From an uncultured Alphaproteobacteria bacterium (GTDB lineage Bacteria > Pseudomonadota > Alphaproteobacteria > HIMB59 > GCA-002718135), in NCBI GenBank assembly GCA_902567855.1, contig CACFOQ010000006.1, positions 1-64,000 of the forward strand: 64,000 nucleotides of DNA. The letters are read 5' to 3'. The notes beneath the pieces are model-generated. The model searched no databases, had not been told where the DNA came from, and saw nothing but the letters and a program-made list of their open reading frames with translations. Every line of letters begins with the position of its first letter. The first letter of the stretch is position 1. Positions 8,939-19,251 of the stretch are shown one piece after another. A program made the position numbers and the translations under genes.

Positions 8939-10231
8939 TTATAAATTAATTTTTTGTGAAACAATATTAACAGCTTCATCTATAGAAATTTTTTTTGATT
9001 CATTGGTTTGTCTAATTTTAAATTCAATTAAGTGATCCTTAACATCTCTTTTACCAATAATTATTTGATATGGAATACCTATGAGATCATTATCAGATAA
9101 CTTTTTACCAATGCTACAATCTCTATCGTCATATAAAATTTCAAATTTATTACTTAATTGATTATAAAAATTATCTGCAACTTTTTTACAGTTTTCATCA
9201 TCTATCATTAAATTTATAATAGAAGCTTTAAAGGGGGCAATATTTAAAGGCCATATTATTCCTTTATCATCGTGTGATGCTTCAATAACTGCTCCGACCA
9301 ACCTAGAAACTCCTATACCATATGAGCCCATATGAACAGGAACATTCTCCCCTTTATTATTTTGAACAAAAGCTCCAAGTTTTTCTGAATATTTTGTTCC
9401 AAAATAAAAAATATGGCCAACTTCAATACCCTTAGCAATTTTTAATTGATGTTTTTCAATTGGACATTTAGTTTGATCATGAAGATCATCAACAGCAGCA
9501 TAATATGATTGTAATTTTTTAGTATCAATATTTTTAGGATCGATTTGTTCTAAATCTTTATCGTAATAAAGAGTACTTTCGCCAGTTTTTGCCAATATTT
9601 GAAATTCATGACTTAAGCTTCCTCCTATTGGACCTGTTTCAGCTCTTAAAGAAATAGGTATTAAACCAAGACGTAAAAAAGTTTTTATATAAGCTTCAAA
9701 CATTTTGTTATACGAGATAATTGCATCTTGTTCAGATAAATCAAAAGAGTAGTTGTCTTTCATTAGAAATTCTCTACCTCTCATAACTCCAAATCTTGGT
9801 CTTACTTCGTCTCTAAACTTCCATTGAATATGATATAAATTTTTTGGAAGATCTTTATATGAATTAATATAAGATTGAAAAATATCGGTAATTAATTCTT
9901 CATTAGTAGGTCCATATAAAATTTCTCTACCACTTCTATCTGTAATTCTAAGCATTTCTTTTCCATACTCATTGTATCTTCCTGATTTAATCCATAAGTC
10001 TGCAGATTGAATAGTTGGCATTAATAATTCCACAGCACCTGCTTTATTTTGTTCATCTCTAACTATATTTTCAATATTTTTTAATACTCTTAAACCAAGA
10101 GGTAACCATGAATATATTCCAGCACTAGACTGTTTTATCATGCCAGATCTAATCATTAACTGATGTGAAATAATTTCAGCTTCTGCTGGCACATTCTTTA
10201 AAGTGGGGCTAAAAAAATTAGAAAATTTCAT
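8939..10231 (-). CDS. proS: Prolyl-tRNA synthetase, short alphaproteobacterial type
   Basis: Class II synthetase charging tRNA-Pro. Motif 2 appears as QWKFRDEVRPRFGVMRGREF near residue 135 and motif 3 as MGSYGIGVSRLVGA near residue 300; the C-terminal anticodon-binding domain follows. At 430 residues it lacks the about 180-residue INS editing insertion of the E. coli enzyme (572), the known alphaproteobacterial form. Editing of Ala-tRNA-Pro would then need a free-standing INS-like deacylase; a YbaK-family gene is present at 57778. It precedes lolC by 3 bases. Confidence 0.95.
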   Translation of the reverse strand: MKFSNFFSPTLKNVPAEAEIISHQLMIRSGMIKQSSAGIYSWLPLGLRVLKNIENIVRDEQNKAGAVELLMPTIQSADLWIKSGRYNEYGKEMLRITDRSGREILYGPTNEELITDIFQSYINSYKDLPKNLYHIQWKFRDEVRPRFGVMRGREFLMKDNYSFDLSEQDAIISYNKMFEAYIKTFLRLGLIPISLRAETGPIGGSLSHEFQILAKTGESTLYYDKDLEQIDPKNIDTKKLQSYYAAVDDLHDQTKCPIEKHQLKIAKGIEVGHIFYFGTKYSEKLGAFVQNNKGENVPVHMGSYGIGVSRLVGAVIEASHDDKGIIWPLNIAPFKASIINLMIDDENCKKVADNFYNQLSNKFEILYDDRDCSIGKKLSDNDLIGIPYQIIIGKRDVKDHLIEFKIRQTNESKKISIDEAVNIVSQKINL

Positions 10232-10325
10232 AACAAATAAATATTACACCTAAAATATATTTAAAGACAAACAAAAAAACATAATCAACGTTGATATATT
10301 AGTTAATATAACTTAATTAAGATTC

Positions 10326-11999
10326 TTATAACCTTATTATATGAGATTTTACATCTGGTTTTTTAAATAATTGAGATTTTAAAGATTGCCTTATTAACTT
10401 TTTAAGCAAATTTGAAACAATTTCATTAGAATTTTTTTGGTTATCACTAATCTTTGTATATTCTTGAACTAATAATTCTTTAAAATCATTTTCTAGTAAT
10501 CTTTCATCATAATCAGGAAGTCCTTTTGAAGTAATCATTATTTTATTATTTATTGATAAATCTGCATTAATAATAATTGAAATCAAAATCATTCCTTCGA
10601 AAGAAATTTTTCTTCTATCTTTAATAAAATTTGATTCAGAATCATACAAATTTTTTCCTTCAACAATTAATTTACCAGTATTTAAAAATCCACAAATCTT
10701 GGGGTTTTCTGGTGCTAGCTTAATACATTTACCGTTATCTAATATTCTAGTTATTGGAACTTGGCTAGCTTGTGCTAGTTGAGAATGAGCAAATAAATGC
10801 TTTGCCTCACCGTGTACTGGTATAGATATATAAGGGCGAGTCCATTGATACATTTTTTTTATTTCTTCAGCATATCCATGACCTGAAACATGTACTAGAT
10901 CATCATCTGCTGTAATCACTTCAACATTTTGTGCATAAAGTAAATTTTTTAAATTATTTATAGCTTTTTCATTACCAGGGATATCTTTGGAGCTAAATAT
11001 TACAAGATCATTTTCTTCTAAATATATATTGTTATGAGAATTATATGCTATTCTAAATAAAGCAGATCTTTTTTCTCCTTGGCTACCTGTACATATTACT
11101 ACTAAATTTTCTTTTGGAATTAAAGAGGCTTCGTCTTCAGTAATAAAAGAGATATCTTTATCAATAATATTATTTTCAATTGCTGCTGTTATAGTTTTTT
11201 TCATACTTCTTCCAACTAAAGCAACTTTTCTATTATTTTTTTTTGCAGCGATAAATATACTTTCCATTCTTTCAATATTAGATGAAAAACATGTTATAAC
11301 AATTCGATTATTGTATCTTGAGAAAATTTTAATTAATTCTTCTCTAACTTCTGATTCGGATTTTGAATAACCAGGTACATCAGCATTAGTTGAATCACCA
11401 ATTAAAGCAAGCAATCCTTCATTACCAATTTTTTCAAATTGTTCTTGATTTATTTGAGCGCCTATTGCTGAATTAAAATCTATTTTCCAATCTGCTGTAT
11501 GAAGTAAATTACCATATTTAGTTTTAATTAAAATTGCATGTGGCTCAGGTATTGAGTGTGAAGTAGAAATAAAACTTAAATTAAAATTATTTAATTTAAT
11601 ATCTTTATCATTTTCTATGGTTATAATATTAATTTTATCTAAAAAGCCAAATTCTTTTAATCTATTTTCAATTAATGATCTTGCAAAACCAGTTGCATAA
11701 ACTGGGCAATCGATCTTATCAGCAAAATAAGCTACTGCTCCTGAATGATCTTCATGACCATGACTAATGATTATGGCTTCTAATTTTTGAGAAATAGATT
11801 CGATAAAATCAATTTTTGGTAATAATAAATCTATTCCTGGAAATTTTTCATCTGCAAAAGATAAACCTAAATCAATCATAATCCATTTATCATCGCAGCA
11901 ATATAAATAGCAATTTGCACCTATCTCACCTATTCCCCCTAAAGATAAAAAATAAATTCCTTCTGAAGAGATATTTAGAGAATTTTGATTTTCAATCAT
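10326..11999 (-). CDS. rnj: Ribonuclease J
   Basis: Metallo-beta-lactamase/beta-CASP ribonuclease involved in mRNA decay and 5'-end processing. The HxHxDH metal motif is HGHEDHSGA near residue 75, followed by downstream His/Asp motifs (ATGFARSL, LLHTADWKID) and a beta-CASP region with VVICTGSQGE and a VHGEAKHL motif near residue 390. The ORF track starts at a TTG (12014). I prefer the ATG at 11999, which overlaps the coaX stop by 8 bases and fits coupling. Length is then 557 residues, usual for RNase J. A 94-base gap separates it from proS. Confidence 0.93.
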   Translation of the reverse strand: MIENQNSLNISSEGIYFLSLGGIGEIGANCYLYCCDDKWIMIDLGLSFADEKFPGIDLLLPKIDFIESISQKLEAIIISHGHEDHSGAVAYFADKIDCPVYATGFARSLIENRLKEFGFLDKINIITIENDKDIKLNNFNLSFISTSHSIPEPHAILIKTKYGNLLHTADWKIDFNSAIGAQINQEQFEKIGNEGLLALIGDSTNADVPGYSKSESEVREELIKIFSRYNNRIVITCFSSNIERMESIFIAAKKNNRKVALVGRSMKKTITAAIENNIIDKDISFITEDEASLIPKENLVVICTGSQGEKRSALFRIAYNSHNNIYLEENDLVIFSSKDIPGNEKAINNLKNLLYAQNVEVITADDDLVHVSGHGYAEEIKKMYQWTRPYISIPVHGEAKHLFAHSQLAQASQVPITRILDNGKCIKLAPENPKICGFLNTGKLIVEGKNLYDSESNFIKDRRKISFEGMILISIIINADLSINNKIMITSKGLPDYDERLLENDFKELLVQEYTKISDNQKNSNEIVSNLLKKLIRQSLKSQLFKKPDVKSHIIRL

Positions 12000-12744
12000 G
12001 ATTTTGTAAGCCAATAAGATACAAGCCTTCTAAAGTCAAATTAGGCTCATAATAACTATTAAATTTTATTTCTTTCTTATATATTTGAGCCAATCCTCCA
12101 GTTAAAATTATTTTAGGTTTATATTTTTTTTCTATTATAATTTTTTTTATAATTCCATTTATAAGATTTACATAACCCCAATAAAATCCTGCTCTCATAG
12201 ATTGTTCAGTATTTTTTCCTATTACTGAACTAATTTGTTTGATTGAAATTTTTTTTAATTTAGATGCTTTTTTAATCAATGATTCGTGAGAAACTATTAT
12301 TCCTGGAGCTATTGTACCACCAATATAAACATTATTTTTTATTACATCAAAAGTTGTAGCAGTTCCAAAATCAATAATTATTAAATTACTTCCATATTTA
12401 TTTACTCCTGAAAAGGAGTTAGCAATTCTATCAGCACCTAATTGACTTTTGGCATATTTAAATTTAATTTTTTTAGGTATATTTTGAATATTGATATTTT
12501 TTATTTTAAAACTATTTTTTTTAAGTAAAAAAGCAATAATCTTATTTACCTCAGGTACAACAGAAGAAATCAAACAAATTTTTTCATTTGATTTAAGGTT
12601 AAAAATTATATTTTTCTTAAAAAATTCAGAAATATTTTTTTTAAAATTTTTATTTTTAGTTTCTATTCTATAAGTTTTATATAATTTTTTTTTTTTATAA
12701 ATGCCAATAACAGTATCAGAATTACCTATGTCCATAACAATCAT
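11992..12744 (-). CDS. coaX: Type III pantothenate kinase
   Basis: CoaX phosphorylates pantothenate in the first step of coenzyme A synthesis. It is an ASKHA-fold enzyme: MDIGNSDTVIGIY at the N-terminus is the phosphate-1 motif, GADRIANSFSG near residue 103 is the type III signature with catalytic Asp, and IIDFGTATTFDVI follows. At 250 residues it is standard. It overlaps birA by 4 bases (ATGA) and rnj by 8, inside the nuo-birA-coaX-rnj arrangement common in alphaproteobacteria. Confidence 0.93.
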   Translation of the reverse strand: MIVMDIGNSDTVIGIYKKKKLYKTYRIETKNKNFKKNISEFFKKNIIFNLKSNEKICLISSVVPEVNKIIAFLLKKNSFKIKNINIQNIPKKIKFKYAKSQLGADRIANSFSGVNKYGSNLIIIDFGTATTFDVIKNNVYIGGTIAPGIIVSHESLIKKASKLKKISIKQISSVIGKNTEQSMRAGFYWGYVNLINGIIKKIIIEKKYKPKIILTGGLAQIYKKEIKFNSYYEPNLTLEGLYLIGLQNHD

Positions 12745-13490
12745 AAAACAATTTTCCCACTATATAAGTTTAAAATTTTATTGTTACTTTCTAACATAAG
12801 GGAGCCTCTATTATCTATTCCTAGTAATTTACCTTTAATAATTTTTTTATCTTGTGTCATAATTTTTATATTTTCATTTAAAAACATTAAATTTGTATTA
12901 AAATACTCAATAATCTTTTTATTATTTACAGAAAATAATTTTTTTAAATTAATGAATAATACTTGAAAAATTTCATGTAAAAATAAAGAAATTTCTATTT
13001 CTTTATAAAATGAACTTATAAAAGTTGTTGGATATTCATTAATCTTAGGAGAATTATAAATATTTATTCCAAAACCAGAAATTATACATGTCTCACCTTT
13101 TGAATTAGTATAAGTTTCAGAAATAACTCCACAAAATTTCTGTTTTTTAAAAAAAATATCATTTGGCCATTTAAACAAAATATTATCTAATTTAAATTTT
13201 TCTAAAACTTTTTTTATTGAAGTAACTATTAAGATATTAAACAAAAAAAAATCTTTAATTTTAATTTTGCCATTAAAATTCATAGAACAATATATATTTC
13301 CTTTTGGACTTTGCCAGATACTCCCTCTTCTTCCTACCCCATTAGTTTGTTCATCAGCTATAATTATATAATTTTTATTTTTAATATTATATAACTCTTT
13401 TAAAGCTAGCATTGTTGACTTACATTTCTTTTTATAAACAAATTCATATTGATTATTTGTAGCTATTCTTTTTATTTTTTCAAAAGACAT
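12741..13490 (-). CDS. birA: Biotin-[acetyl-CoA-carboxylase] ligase
   Basis: Biotin protein ligase that activates biotin as biotinyl-AMP and attaches it to the carboxylase carrier protein. The adenylate-binding loop GVGRRGSIWQSPKGNIY (near residue 51) and KWPNDIFFKKQKFCGVI (near 104) are clear. There is no N-terminal helix-turn-helix, so this is a monofunctional enzyme and not a biotin-operon repressor as in E. coli. It follows nuoN by 3 bases and overlaps coaX by 4. Confidence 0.92.
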   Translation of the reverse strand: MSFEKIKRIATNNQYEFVYKKKCKSTMLALKELYNIKNKNYIIIADEQTNGVGRRGSIWQSPKGNIYCSMNFNGKIKIKDFFLFNILIVTSIKKVLEKFKLDNILFKWPNDIFFKKQKFCGVISETYTNSKGETCIISGFGINIYNSPKINEYPTTFISSFYKEIEISLFLHEIFQVLFINLKKLFSVNNKKIIEYFNTNLMFLNENIKIMTQDKKIIKGKLLGIDNRGSLMLESNNKILNLYSGKIVL

Positions 13491-13493
13491 TAA

Positions 13494-14951
13494 TTAATTA
13501 AAATATACATTGCTTAAATTAGAAAGAGGAGAAACAAATAACGAAGGATAAAATATAAAAAATGTAATTATTATTATGCTTAAAGCTAGAATAATTATAG
13601 ACTGTCTAGAAATAATAATAGAAAACTGCGAGATATCTGCATCATCAAAATACATTATTTTTATTATCTTTAAGTAATAAAATGCTGAAATTACACTTGA
13701 TATCACTCCTAATATAGCCAAAATAATTAAATCTGCTTTTAAAGCAGCTACGAATATATAAAATTTAGCAAAAAAACCTGCAAAAGGTGGTATTCCTGCC
13801 ATAGACAACATTACTATTGCAAAACTAAGAGCAATTAAAGGTTTATATTTACTTAAGCCTGCATAATCAGATATTTTTTCAATAAAATTATTATTATTCT
13901 TTAATGAAAGAATAATAATAAAAACAGCTATATTCATTATTACATATGTGCTCAAATAAAATGAAATACCTTTAATACTTTCTTCATTAGCAGCTGCAAC
14001 TCCTATTAATATATAGCCTACATGTCCAATAGAACTATAAGCTAAAAGTCTTTTAATATTTTTTTGAGCTATTGCAGCAATTGCACCTAAAAACATTGAT
14101 GCAATAGATAAAAAAATTATTATCTGGCTCCATTCACTATAGAAATGATAAAAAGGTTCCATACAAAATCTATAAATTAAAACTACTGCAGATATTTTTG
14201 GAACAATTGCAAAAAAAGCAGTTATAGATGTAGGGGCGCCTTCATAAACATCTGGTGTCCACATATGAAAAGGAACAGCAGAAACTTTAAAGGCTAATCC
14301 GACTAAAACAAAAACTAAACCAAAAATTAACCCTAGATTTAAAGATTTAATTGATAATAAAGAATTATAAATTTCTGAAAAATTAGTTGTACCTGTAAAA
14401 CCATAAATTAAAGAACATCCATATAAAAGTATTCCCGAAGATAATGCTCCCAATATAAAATATTTCACTCCAGATTCAGAAGATTGAAGTGAATCCCTTT
14501 TTATTGCAGCTAAAACATAAAGAGCAAGACTTTGCAGTTCTATTCCTAAATACATAGAAATTAAATTATTAGAAGAAATCATAACCATCATACCTAAGCA
14601 TGAAAATAAGATCAGAATAGGTATTTCAAAACTCACTAATTTAACATCTATAAAATATTTTTTTGTAATAATTAAACTACTAAAGCATCCAAAAATTATT
14701 AAGAATTTAAAAAAATTTATAAAAAAATTGTTTATAAAAAAATAATTATAATTTGAACTAGAAATATTAATATCTAAAAAAACTAATAAGAATACAAAAA
14801 ATAAAGTTATGCAAGATAATAAATTAATTAATTTAAATGAATTATTTTTTTTAAACAAGCCAATTAATATCAATAATAATATTAATATTGTAAAAAATAT
14901 TTCTGGAATTAATAAATAATTAAAAAGATTATTTTCCATTAGCAAACTCAT
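13494..14951 (-). CDS. nuoN: NADH-quinone oxidoreductase subunit N
   Basis: Antiporter-like membrane subunit of complex I, one of three proton-pumping modules. A hydrophobic protein with about 14 helices; the conserved loop FHMWTPDVYEGAPTSITAFF (near residue 235) and the buried Lys/Glu-bearing helices are typical. The 485-residue length is normal. The listed ATG overlaps nuoM by 23 bases; an ATG at 14939 would overlap by 11 and is an alternative start. Last nuo gene, followed 3 bases on by birA. Confidence 0.95.
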   Translation of the reverse strand: MSLLMENNLFNYLLIPEIFFTILILLLILIGLFKKNNSFKLINLLSCITLFFVFLLVFLDINISSSNYNYFFINNFFINFFKFLIIFGCFSSLIITKKYFIDVKLVSFEIPILILFSCLGMMVMISSNNLISMYLGIELQSLALYVLAAIKRDSLQSSESGVKYFILGALSSGILLYGCSLIYGFTGTTNFSEIYNSLLSIKSLNLGLIFGLVFVLVGLAFKVSAVPFHMWTPDVYEGAPTSITAFFAIVPKISAVVLIYRFCMEPFYHFYSEWSQIIIFLSIASMFLGAIAAIAQKNIKRLLAYSSIGHVGYILIGVAAANEESIKGISFYLSTYVIMNIAVFIIILSLKNNNNFIEKISDYAGLSKYKPLIALSFAIVMLSMAGIPPFAGFFAKFYIFVAALKADLIILAILGVISSVISAFYYLKIIKIMYFDDADISQFSIIISRQSIIILALSIIIITFFIFYPSLFVSPLSNLSNVYFN

Positions 14952-16416
14952 AGTTAATAATAATTTGTTCTATTGACATTCTCATTGGATCTAAAAATAT
15001 ATTAGGGAAAATACCTATTATAATTACAGCAAGTACCAAAGGATATAGAATTAATTTTTCACGTAGATTTAAATCTAAAATTTCTTTAAGTTTTTCATTT
15101 TCTAAAGTTCCAAAAATAATTTTTTTATATAAATATAACATATAAATTGCACCTAGTATAATTCCAAGGGCTGCAAATAATGCAATAAAAGAATTTTTTT
15201 GAAATGCTCCTAAAATAACCAAAAATTCTCCTATAAATCCACTTGTACCAGGCAATCCAATTGAGGCTAAAACAAACAACATAAACACAATTGAATATTT
15301 TGGCATTTTGTTAACCAAACCTCCGTAGAAATTTATATTTCTTGTATGCATTCTATCATAGATAACACCGACACATAAAAAAAGGGCAGCTGAAACTATT
15401 CCATGACTAATCATTTGAATCATAGCCCCTTCTAACCCTTGTTGATTAACTATAAATATTCCTATCGTAACTATTCCCATATGAGCGACAGAAGAATAAG
15501 CAATAAGTTTTTTTATATCCTCTTGGGCTAGTGCTACTAATGAAGTATATATAATGGCTATAGAACTTAATATTATAATTAATGGCATAAAGAAAGCTGA
15601 TGCTTCAGGAAGGATTCCTAGAGAAAATCTAATAAATCCATATCCTCCCATTTTTAACAAAACACCTGCTAAAATAACTGAACCTGCAGTGGGTGCCTCT
15701 ACATGGGCATCAGGAAGCCAAGTATGAAAAGGCCACATTGGTATTTTAACAGCAAAAGAAGCAAAAAAAGCTAACCAAAGATAAATTTGAACTTTTTTAC
15801 TAAAAAAATAATTACCTTGTAAAAAATTAATATTCATAGAATTAGTTTTTTGATAAATAAAAATAATAGCTATTAACATTAGTACTGATCCTAAAAGGGT
15901 ATATAAAAAAAATTTAAAGGAAGCATAAATTCTTCTTTCTCCACCCCAAATTCCAATAATCAAAAACATTGGTATAAGTACTGCTTCAAAAAAAACATAA
16001 AATAATAAGATATCAATAGAGCAAAACATTCCTATCATAACTGTTTCTAAAAAAAGAAAAGCAATCATATATTCTTTAATTCCTTTCTTAATATTTTCCC
16101 AGCTAGCTAAAATACAAAAAGGGGTTAAAAAAGTACTTAATAAAATCATAAATAATGAAATTCCATCAACTCCTACGTGATAATAAAAATTAAAATCACT
16201 GAACCATTTATGCTTTTCAACTAATTGATATTGAGAAGTTGAGTGATCAAATTGAAACCAAATTAAGCAACTTAAAACAAAAGTTCCTATAGAGGTCCAA
16301 AGCGCAGCCCATTTTATATTATTAGAAGTTGTTTCATCTTCTTTAATTAAAAAAATTATTAAGGATCCAATAAGAGGTAAAAAAATAGTAGCAGAAATTA
16401 TTGGCCAATCAATCAT
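14929..16416 (-). CDS. nuoM: NADH-quinone oxidoreductase subunit M
   Basis: Second antiporter-like subunit of the complex I membrane arm. Motifs: the helix with FLFLETVMIGMFCS near residue 120 carrying the essential Glu, and FHTWLPDAHVEAPTAGSV near 225 with the conserved Lys in the helix before it. About 14 transmembrane helices in 495 residues, standard length. It begins one base after the C-terminal nuoL fragment and overlaps nuoN, so it is translated from the same long nuo message. Confidence 0.96.
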   Translation of the reverse strand: MIDWPIISATIFLPLIGSLIIFLIKEDETTSNNIKWAALWTSIGTFVLSCLIWFQFDHSTSQYQLVEKHKWFSDFNFYYHVGVDGISLFMILLSTFLTPFCILASWENIKKGIKEYMIAFLFLETVMIGMFCSIDILLFYVFFEAVLIPMFLIIGIWGGERRIYASFKFFLYTLLGSVLMLIAIIFIYQKTNSMNINFLQGNYFFSKKVQIYLWLAFFASFAVKIPMWPFHTWLPDAHVEAPTAGSVILAGVLLKMGGYGFIRFSLGILPEASAFFMPLIIILSSIAIIYTSLVALAQEDIKKLIAYSSVAHMGIVTIGIFIVNQQGLEGAMIQMISHGIVSAALFLCVGVIYDRMHTRNINFYGGLVNKMPKYSIVFMLFVLASIGLPGTSGFIGEFLVILGAFQKNSFIALFAALGIILGAIYMLYLYKKIIFGTLENEKLKEILDLNLREKLILYPLVLAVIIIGIFPNIFLDPMRMSIEQIIINYEFANGK

Positions 16417-16417
16417 T

Positions 16418-17221
16418 TTAATAGAAAATAAACCAAGATAAAATTATTACCAAACCTCCAAGCATTGTAAATGCATAGTGATATAGGTAACCAGATTGAA
16501 ATATACTTAAGCTTTTTGAGAAAATATTGATTATTTTTGAAACGCCATTAGGCCCGTATGTATCAATAGTATTGATGTCACCTTTTTTCCAAAAAAAAGT
16601 AGCTAAATAAAAAATTGGTTTAACAAATATTTTTCTATAGAGTTCATCAACATACCATTTGTTTAAAGACAACAAATAAAAAAAAGATAATTTTTTTGAT
16701 AATATTAAAGATAAGTTCTTATTATAAAAATATAATAAAGAAGCAGCTAAAATACCTATAGCTACAGAAGACTTAATTAATAAAGTTTGGGAAAAAGGCA
16801 TATAATGATAATGCTCATGAGCTAAAATAATAGAGTTATACCAAAAAACATCACTATTTTTACCAATAAAGAAATCAGTTAAAAATATTCCAGAAAATAT
16901 AGAGCCAATTGCTAATAAGAATAAAGGTAATGTCATTACCTTAGGAGATTCTTTAACATTTAATAATATTGTTTTTGATGACTTAAAATCTCCATGAAAA
17001 GTCATAAATAATAATCTCCAAGAATAAAAAGCTGTAAGTAAAGCAGTAATAATACCTACTATATAGGCATAATTTGCCATGTTTGAGGAAGCAAAATAAG
17101 CATTTTCTAAAATACTTTCTTTAGAATAATATCCTGAAAAAAATGGAAAGCCTATTATTGCTAATGAACCAGTCCACATCATAACTCCAGTAAAAGGAAT
17201 TTTAAAAAATAAGCCTCCCAT
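16418..17221 (-). CDS. nuoL: NADH-quinone oxidoreductase subunit L, C-terminal part (frameshifted)
   Basis: This frame encodes the last two fifths of NuoL: the helices after residue about 370 and the long lateral helix plus final anchor helix that run along the membrane arm. It begins with [20 protein letters not shown], matching the normal continuation of NuoL after the HHxQDMRK motif, so its ATG is an internal Met and not a likely independent start. It overlaps the N-terminal ORF by 20 bases in another frame. Together the two parts give about 630 residues, full NuoL size. Removing one A from the A6 run at 17221-17226 joins them. The protein could come from slippage, or the split may be a sequencing error or a real mutation. 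Confidence 0.85.
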   Translation of the reverse strand: MGGLFFKIPFTGVMMWTGSLAIIGFPFFSGYYSKESILENAYFASSNMANYAYIVGIITALLTAFYSWRLLFMTFHGDFKSSKTILLNVKESPKVMTLPLFLLAIGSIFSGIFLTDFFIGKNSDVFWYNSIILAHEHYHYMPFSQTLLIKSSVAIGILAASLLYFYNKNLSLILSKKLSFFYLLSLNKWYVDELYRKIFVKPIFYLATFFWKKGDINTIDTYGPNGVSKIINIFSKSLSIFQSGYLYHYAFTMLGGLVIILSWFIFY

Positions 17222-18326
17222 TTTTTCTCATATCTTGTTGGTGGTGCATTGCATGAATCACAGATCCGGCAGATAGAAAAAGCAAAGCTTTAAAAAAGCC
17301 ATGTGTCATTAAATGAAAAATAGAAGCATTATATGCTCCCAATCCAGCAGCAAAAAACATGTACCCTAGCTGACTACAAGTAGAATAAGCAATTACTTTT
17401 TTAATATCATTTTGAGTTAATGCTATACTCGCAGCAAAAATAGCCGTTGTTGATCCAATAAAAATAATAAATAAATTTGTAAATTCAGCAAATTCAAACA
17501 TTGGGCTCATTCGCGCAACCATAAATACTCCGGCAGTAACCATAGTGGCAGCATGAATTAAAGCTGAAACAGGAGTGGGGCCTTCCATCGCATCAGGTAA
17601 CCAAGTATGTAATCCTAATTGGGCAGACTTTCCCATTGCTCCTATAAATAATAAAAAACAAAGGGTATCAATTATGTTTAAATTAAAACCTAAAAAATAA
17701 AAGCTTTTTTCTTTATAAAGATATGCATTATCAAAAATGACTTGCAAATCTACTGACCCAAAAATAAAATAAATTCCTACTATTCCTAGCGCAAAACCAA
17801 AATCACCTATTCTATTAACTATAAAAGCTTTAATCGCAGCTAAATTAGCGGTATTTTTTTTAAACCAAAAACCTATTAATAAATATGATGCAAGTCCAAC
17901 ACCTTCCCATCCAAAAAACATTTGTAAAAGATTATTGCTTGTTACTAAAACAAGCATAAAAAATGTAAATAAACTTAAATAACCCATAAATCTATTAATA
18001 GATTTATCGTCCTTCATGTAACCTATAGAATAAAGATGTACACATGCCGAAACTGTAGTAACAACTATCAACATTGTAGATGTTAAGGCGTCTATTCTAA
18101 AAGCCCAATCAACAGAAAAATTTCCAGAGGTTAACCAATTAAAAATATATAATTGTTCTGTTTCTTTTTTTTTCAGATATTTAAAAAAAATAATCCACGA
18201 GAAAATAGAAGAAACAAACAATAATACGGTTGTTATAACTTGAGAATAAATATCATTGAATTTTTTTCCAAAAAAAGCACAAAATAGAAAACCAATTAAA
18301 GGCAAAAAAACTACAAAAAATATCAT
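17202..18326 (-). CDS. nuoL: NADH-quinone oxidoreductase subunit L, N-terminal part (frameshifted)
   Basis: N-terminal three fifths of the NuoL antiporter-like subunit. It contains [20 protein letters not shown] near residue 235 and the helix with the conserved Glu ([19 protein letters not shown] near 140). The frame is intact until MHHQQDMRK, then reads NGRLIF and stops. The expected continuation [10 protein letters not shown] lies in the +1 frame at a run of six A's. Upstream and downstream genes are intact and the C-terminal frame is fully open and conserved, so this is not an old, decayed pseudogene. Confidence 0.9.
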   Translation of the reverse strand: MIFFVVFLPLIGFLFCAFFGKKFNDIYSQVITTVLLFVSSIFSWIIFFKYLKKKETEQLYIFNWLTSGNFSVDWAFRIDALTSTMLIVVTTVSACVHLYSIGYMKDDKSINRFMGYLSLFTFFMLVLVTSNNLLQMFFGWEGVGLASYLLIGFWFKKNTANLAAIKAFIVNRIGDFGFALGIVGIYFIFGSVDLQVIFDNAYLYKEKSFYFLGFNLNIIDTLCFLLFIGAMGKSAQLGLHTWLPDAMEGPTPVSALIHAATMVTAGVFMVARMSPMFEFAEFTNLFIIFIGSTTAIFAASIALTQNDIKKVIAYSTCSQLGYMFFAAGLGAYNASIFHLMTHGFFKALLFLSAGSVIHAMHHQQDMRKNGRLIF

Positions 18327-18329
18327 TAT

Positions 18330-18638
18330 TTAGCCTTTTAATTTATTAATTTTTTGAACTTCAATAGATCCTAAATTTCTAAAAAAAGCAACTAAGATAG
18401 CAAGGCCGATTGCAGCTTCTGCTGCAGCAACAGTCAAAGTAAACATTGCAAAAATTTGACCTGACAAATTTCCAAGATAAGTAGAAAAGGCAACTAAATT
18501 AATATTAACTGATAATAAAATTAGTTCTATAGACATTAAGATTATTATTACATTTTTTTTATTAAGAAAAATTCCAATAACACCTATTGTAAAAATAATT
18601 GCTCCTAAGAATAAATAATGATTTAAAGTAATATCCAT
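18330..18638 (-). CDS. nuoK: NADH-quinone oxidoreductase subunit K
   Basis: Small three-helix membrane subunit of complex I (102 residues). The helix [21 protein letters not shown] carries the conserved Glu of the proton path, and [19 protein letters not shown] holds the second. It shares one base with nuoJ upstream and is 3 bases from nuoL. Confidence 0.96.
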   Translation of the reverse strand: MDITLNHYLFLGAIIFTIGVIGIFLNKKNVIIILMSIELILLSVNINLVAFSTYLGNLSGQIFAMFTLTVAAAEAAIGLAILVAFFRNLGSIEVQKINKLKG

Positions 18639-19249
18639 TATATACCTTCTCCAAGATTAATTTTTTTCTTAATAATAGATTTTGAAGCTTTTATTGTATT
18701 TTGCTCAGAGATTACTTGTTTTTTTGATCTATCTTTGTTTCTCAAAGTTAAAGTAATTGAGCCAATCATTGCTACTAATAAAATTATTCCAGACACTTGG
18801 AAAAGAAAAAAATATTTAGTGTATAACACAGAGCCTATTAACTTAGTATTTTCAACATTAGAAAAATTAGAAAAATAATCTTCTTTAAAGGTAGACGTAT
18901 TGGGGAAATTTTTTGTTAAAAACAAAATTCCTAACTCAATTATCAACACAATTCCTAATAATAAACCAAAAGGCAAATATTGAAGAAAACCTTCTCTTAA
19001 CTTAACGAAATTTATATCAAGCATCATTACTACAAATAAAAATAAAACTGCAACAGCTCCAACATATACTACTACTAAAATCATTGCTAAAAACTCTGCT
19101 CCCAATAATACAAATAAACCAGCAGCGTTAACAAAACTAAGAATAAGAAATAAAACTGAATGAACAGGATTCTTAGCACTTATAACCATTAAAGCTGAAA
19201 AAACAGCTACAGTAGAAAAGAGATAAAATGTTAAACTATAGATAATCAT
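18638..19249 (-). CDS. nuoJ: NADH-quinone oxidoreductase subunit J
   Basis: Five-helix membrane subunit of complex I. The third-helix motif [20 protein letters not shown] near residue 60 contains the pi-bulge Tyr-Val-Gly-Ala region typical of NuoJ/ND6. At 203 residues it has the usual variable C-terminal extension, here lysine-rich. It sits 2 bases downstream of nuoI and touches nuoK. Confidence 0.95.
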   Translation of the reverse strand: MIIYSLTFYLFSTVAVFSALMVISAKNPVHSVLFLILSFVNAAGLFVLLGAEFLAMILVVVYVGAVAVLFLFVVMMLDINFVKLREGFLQYLPFGLLLGIVLIIELGILFLTKNFPNTSTFKEDYFSNFSNVENTKLIGSVLYTKYFFLFQVSGIILLVAMIGSITLTLRNKDRSKKQVISEQNTIKASKSIIKKKINLGEGI

Positions 19250-19251
19250 AT

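Noticed and set aside
17202-17226. Programmed ribosomal frameshifting in nuoL
   Set aside because: The A6 run permits slippage, but there is no stimulatory structure or near-cognate stop context that I can identify; kept only as a split gene of unknown cause.
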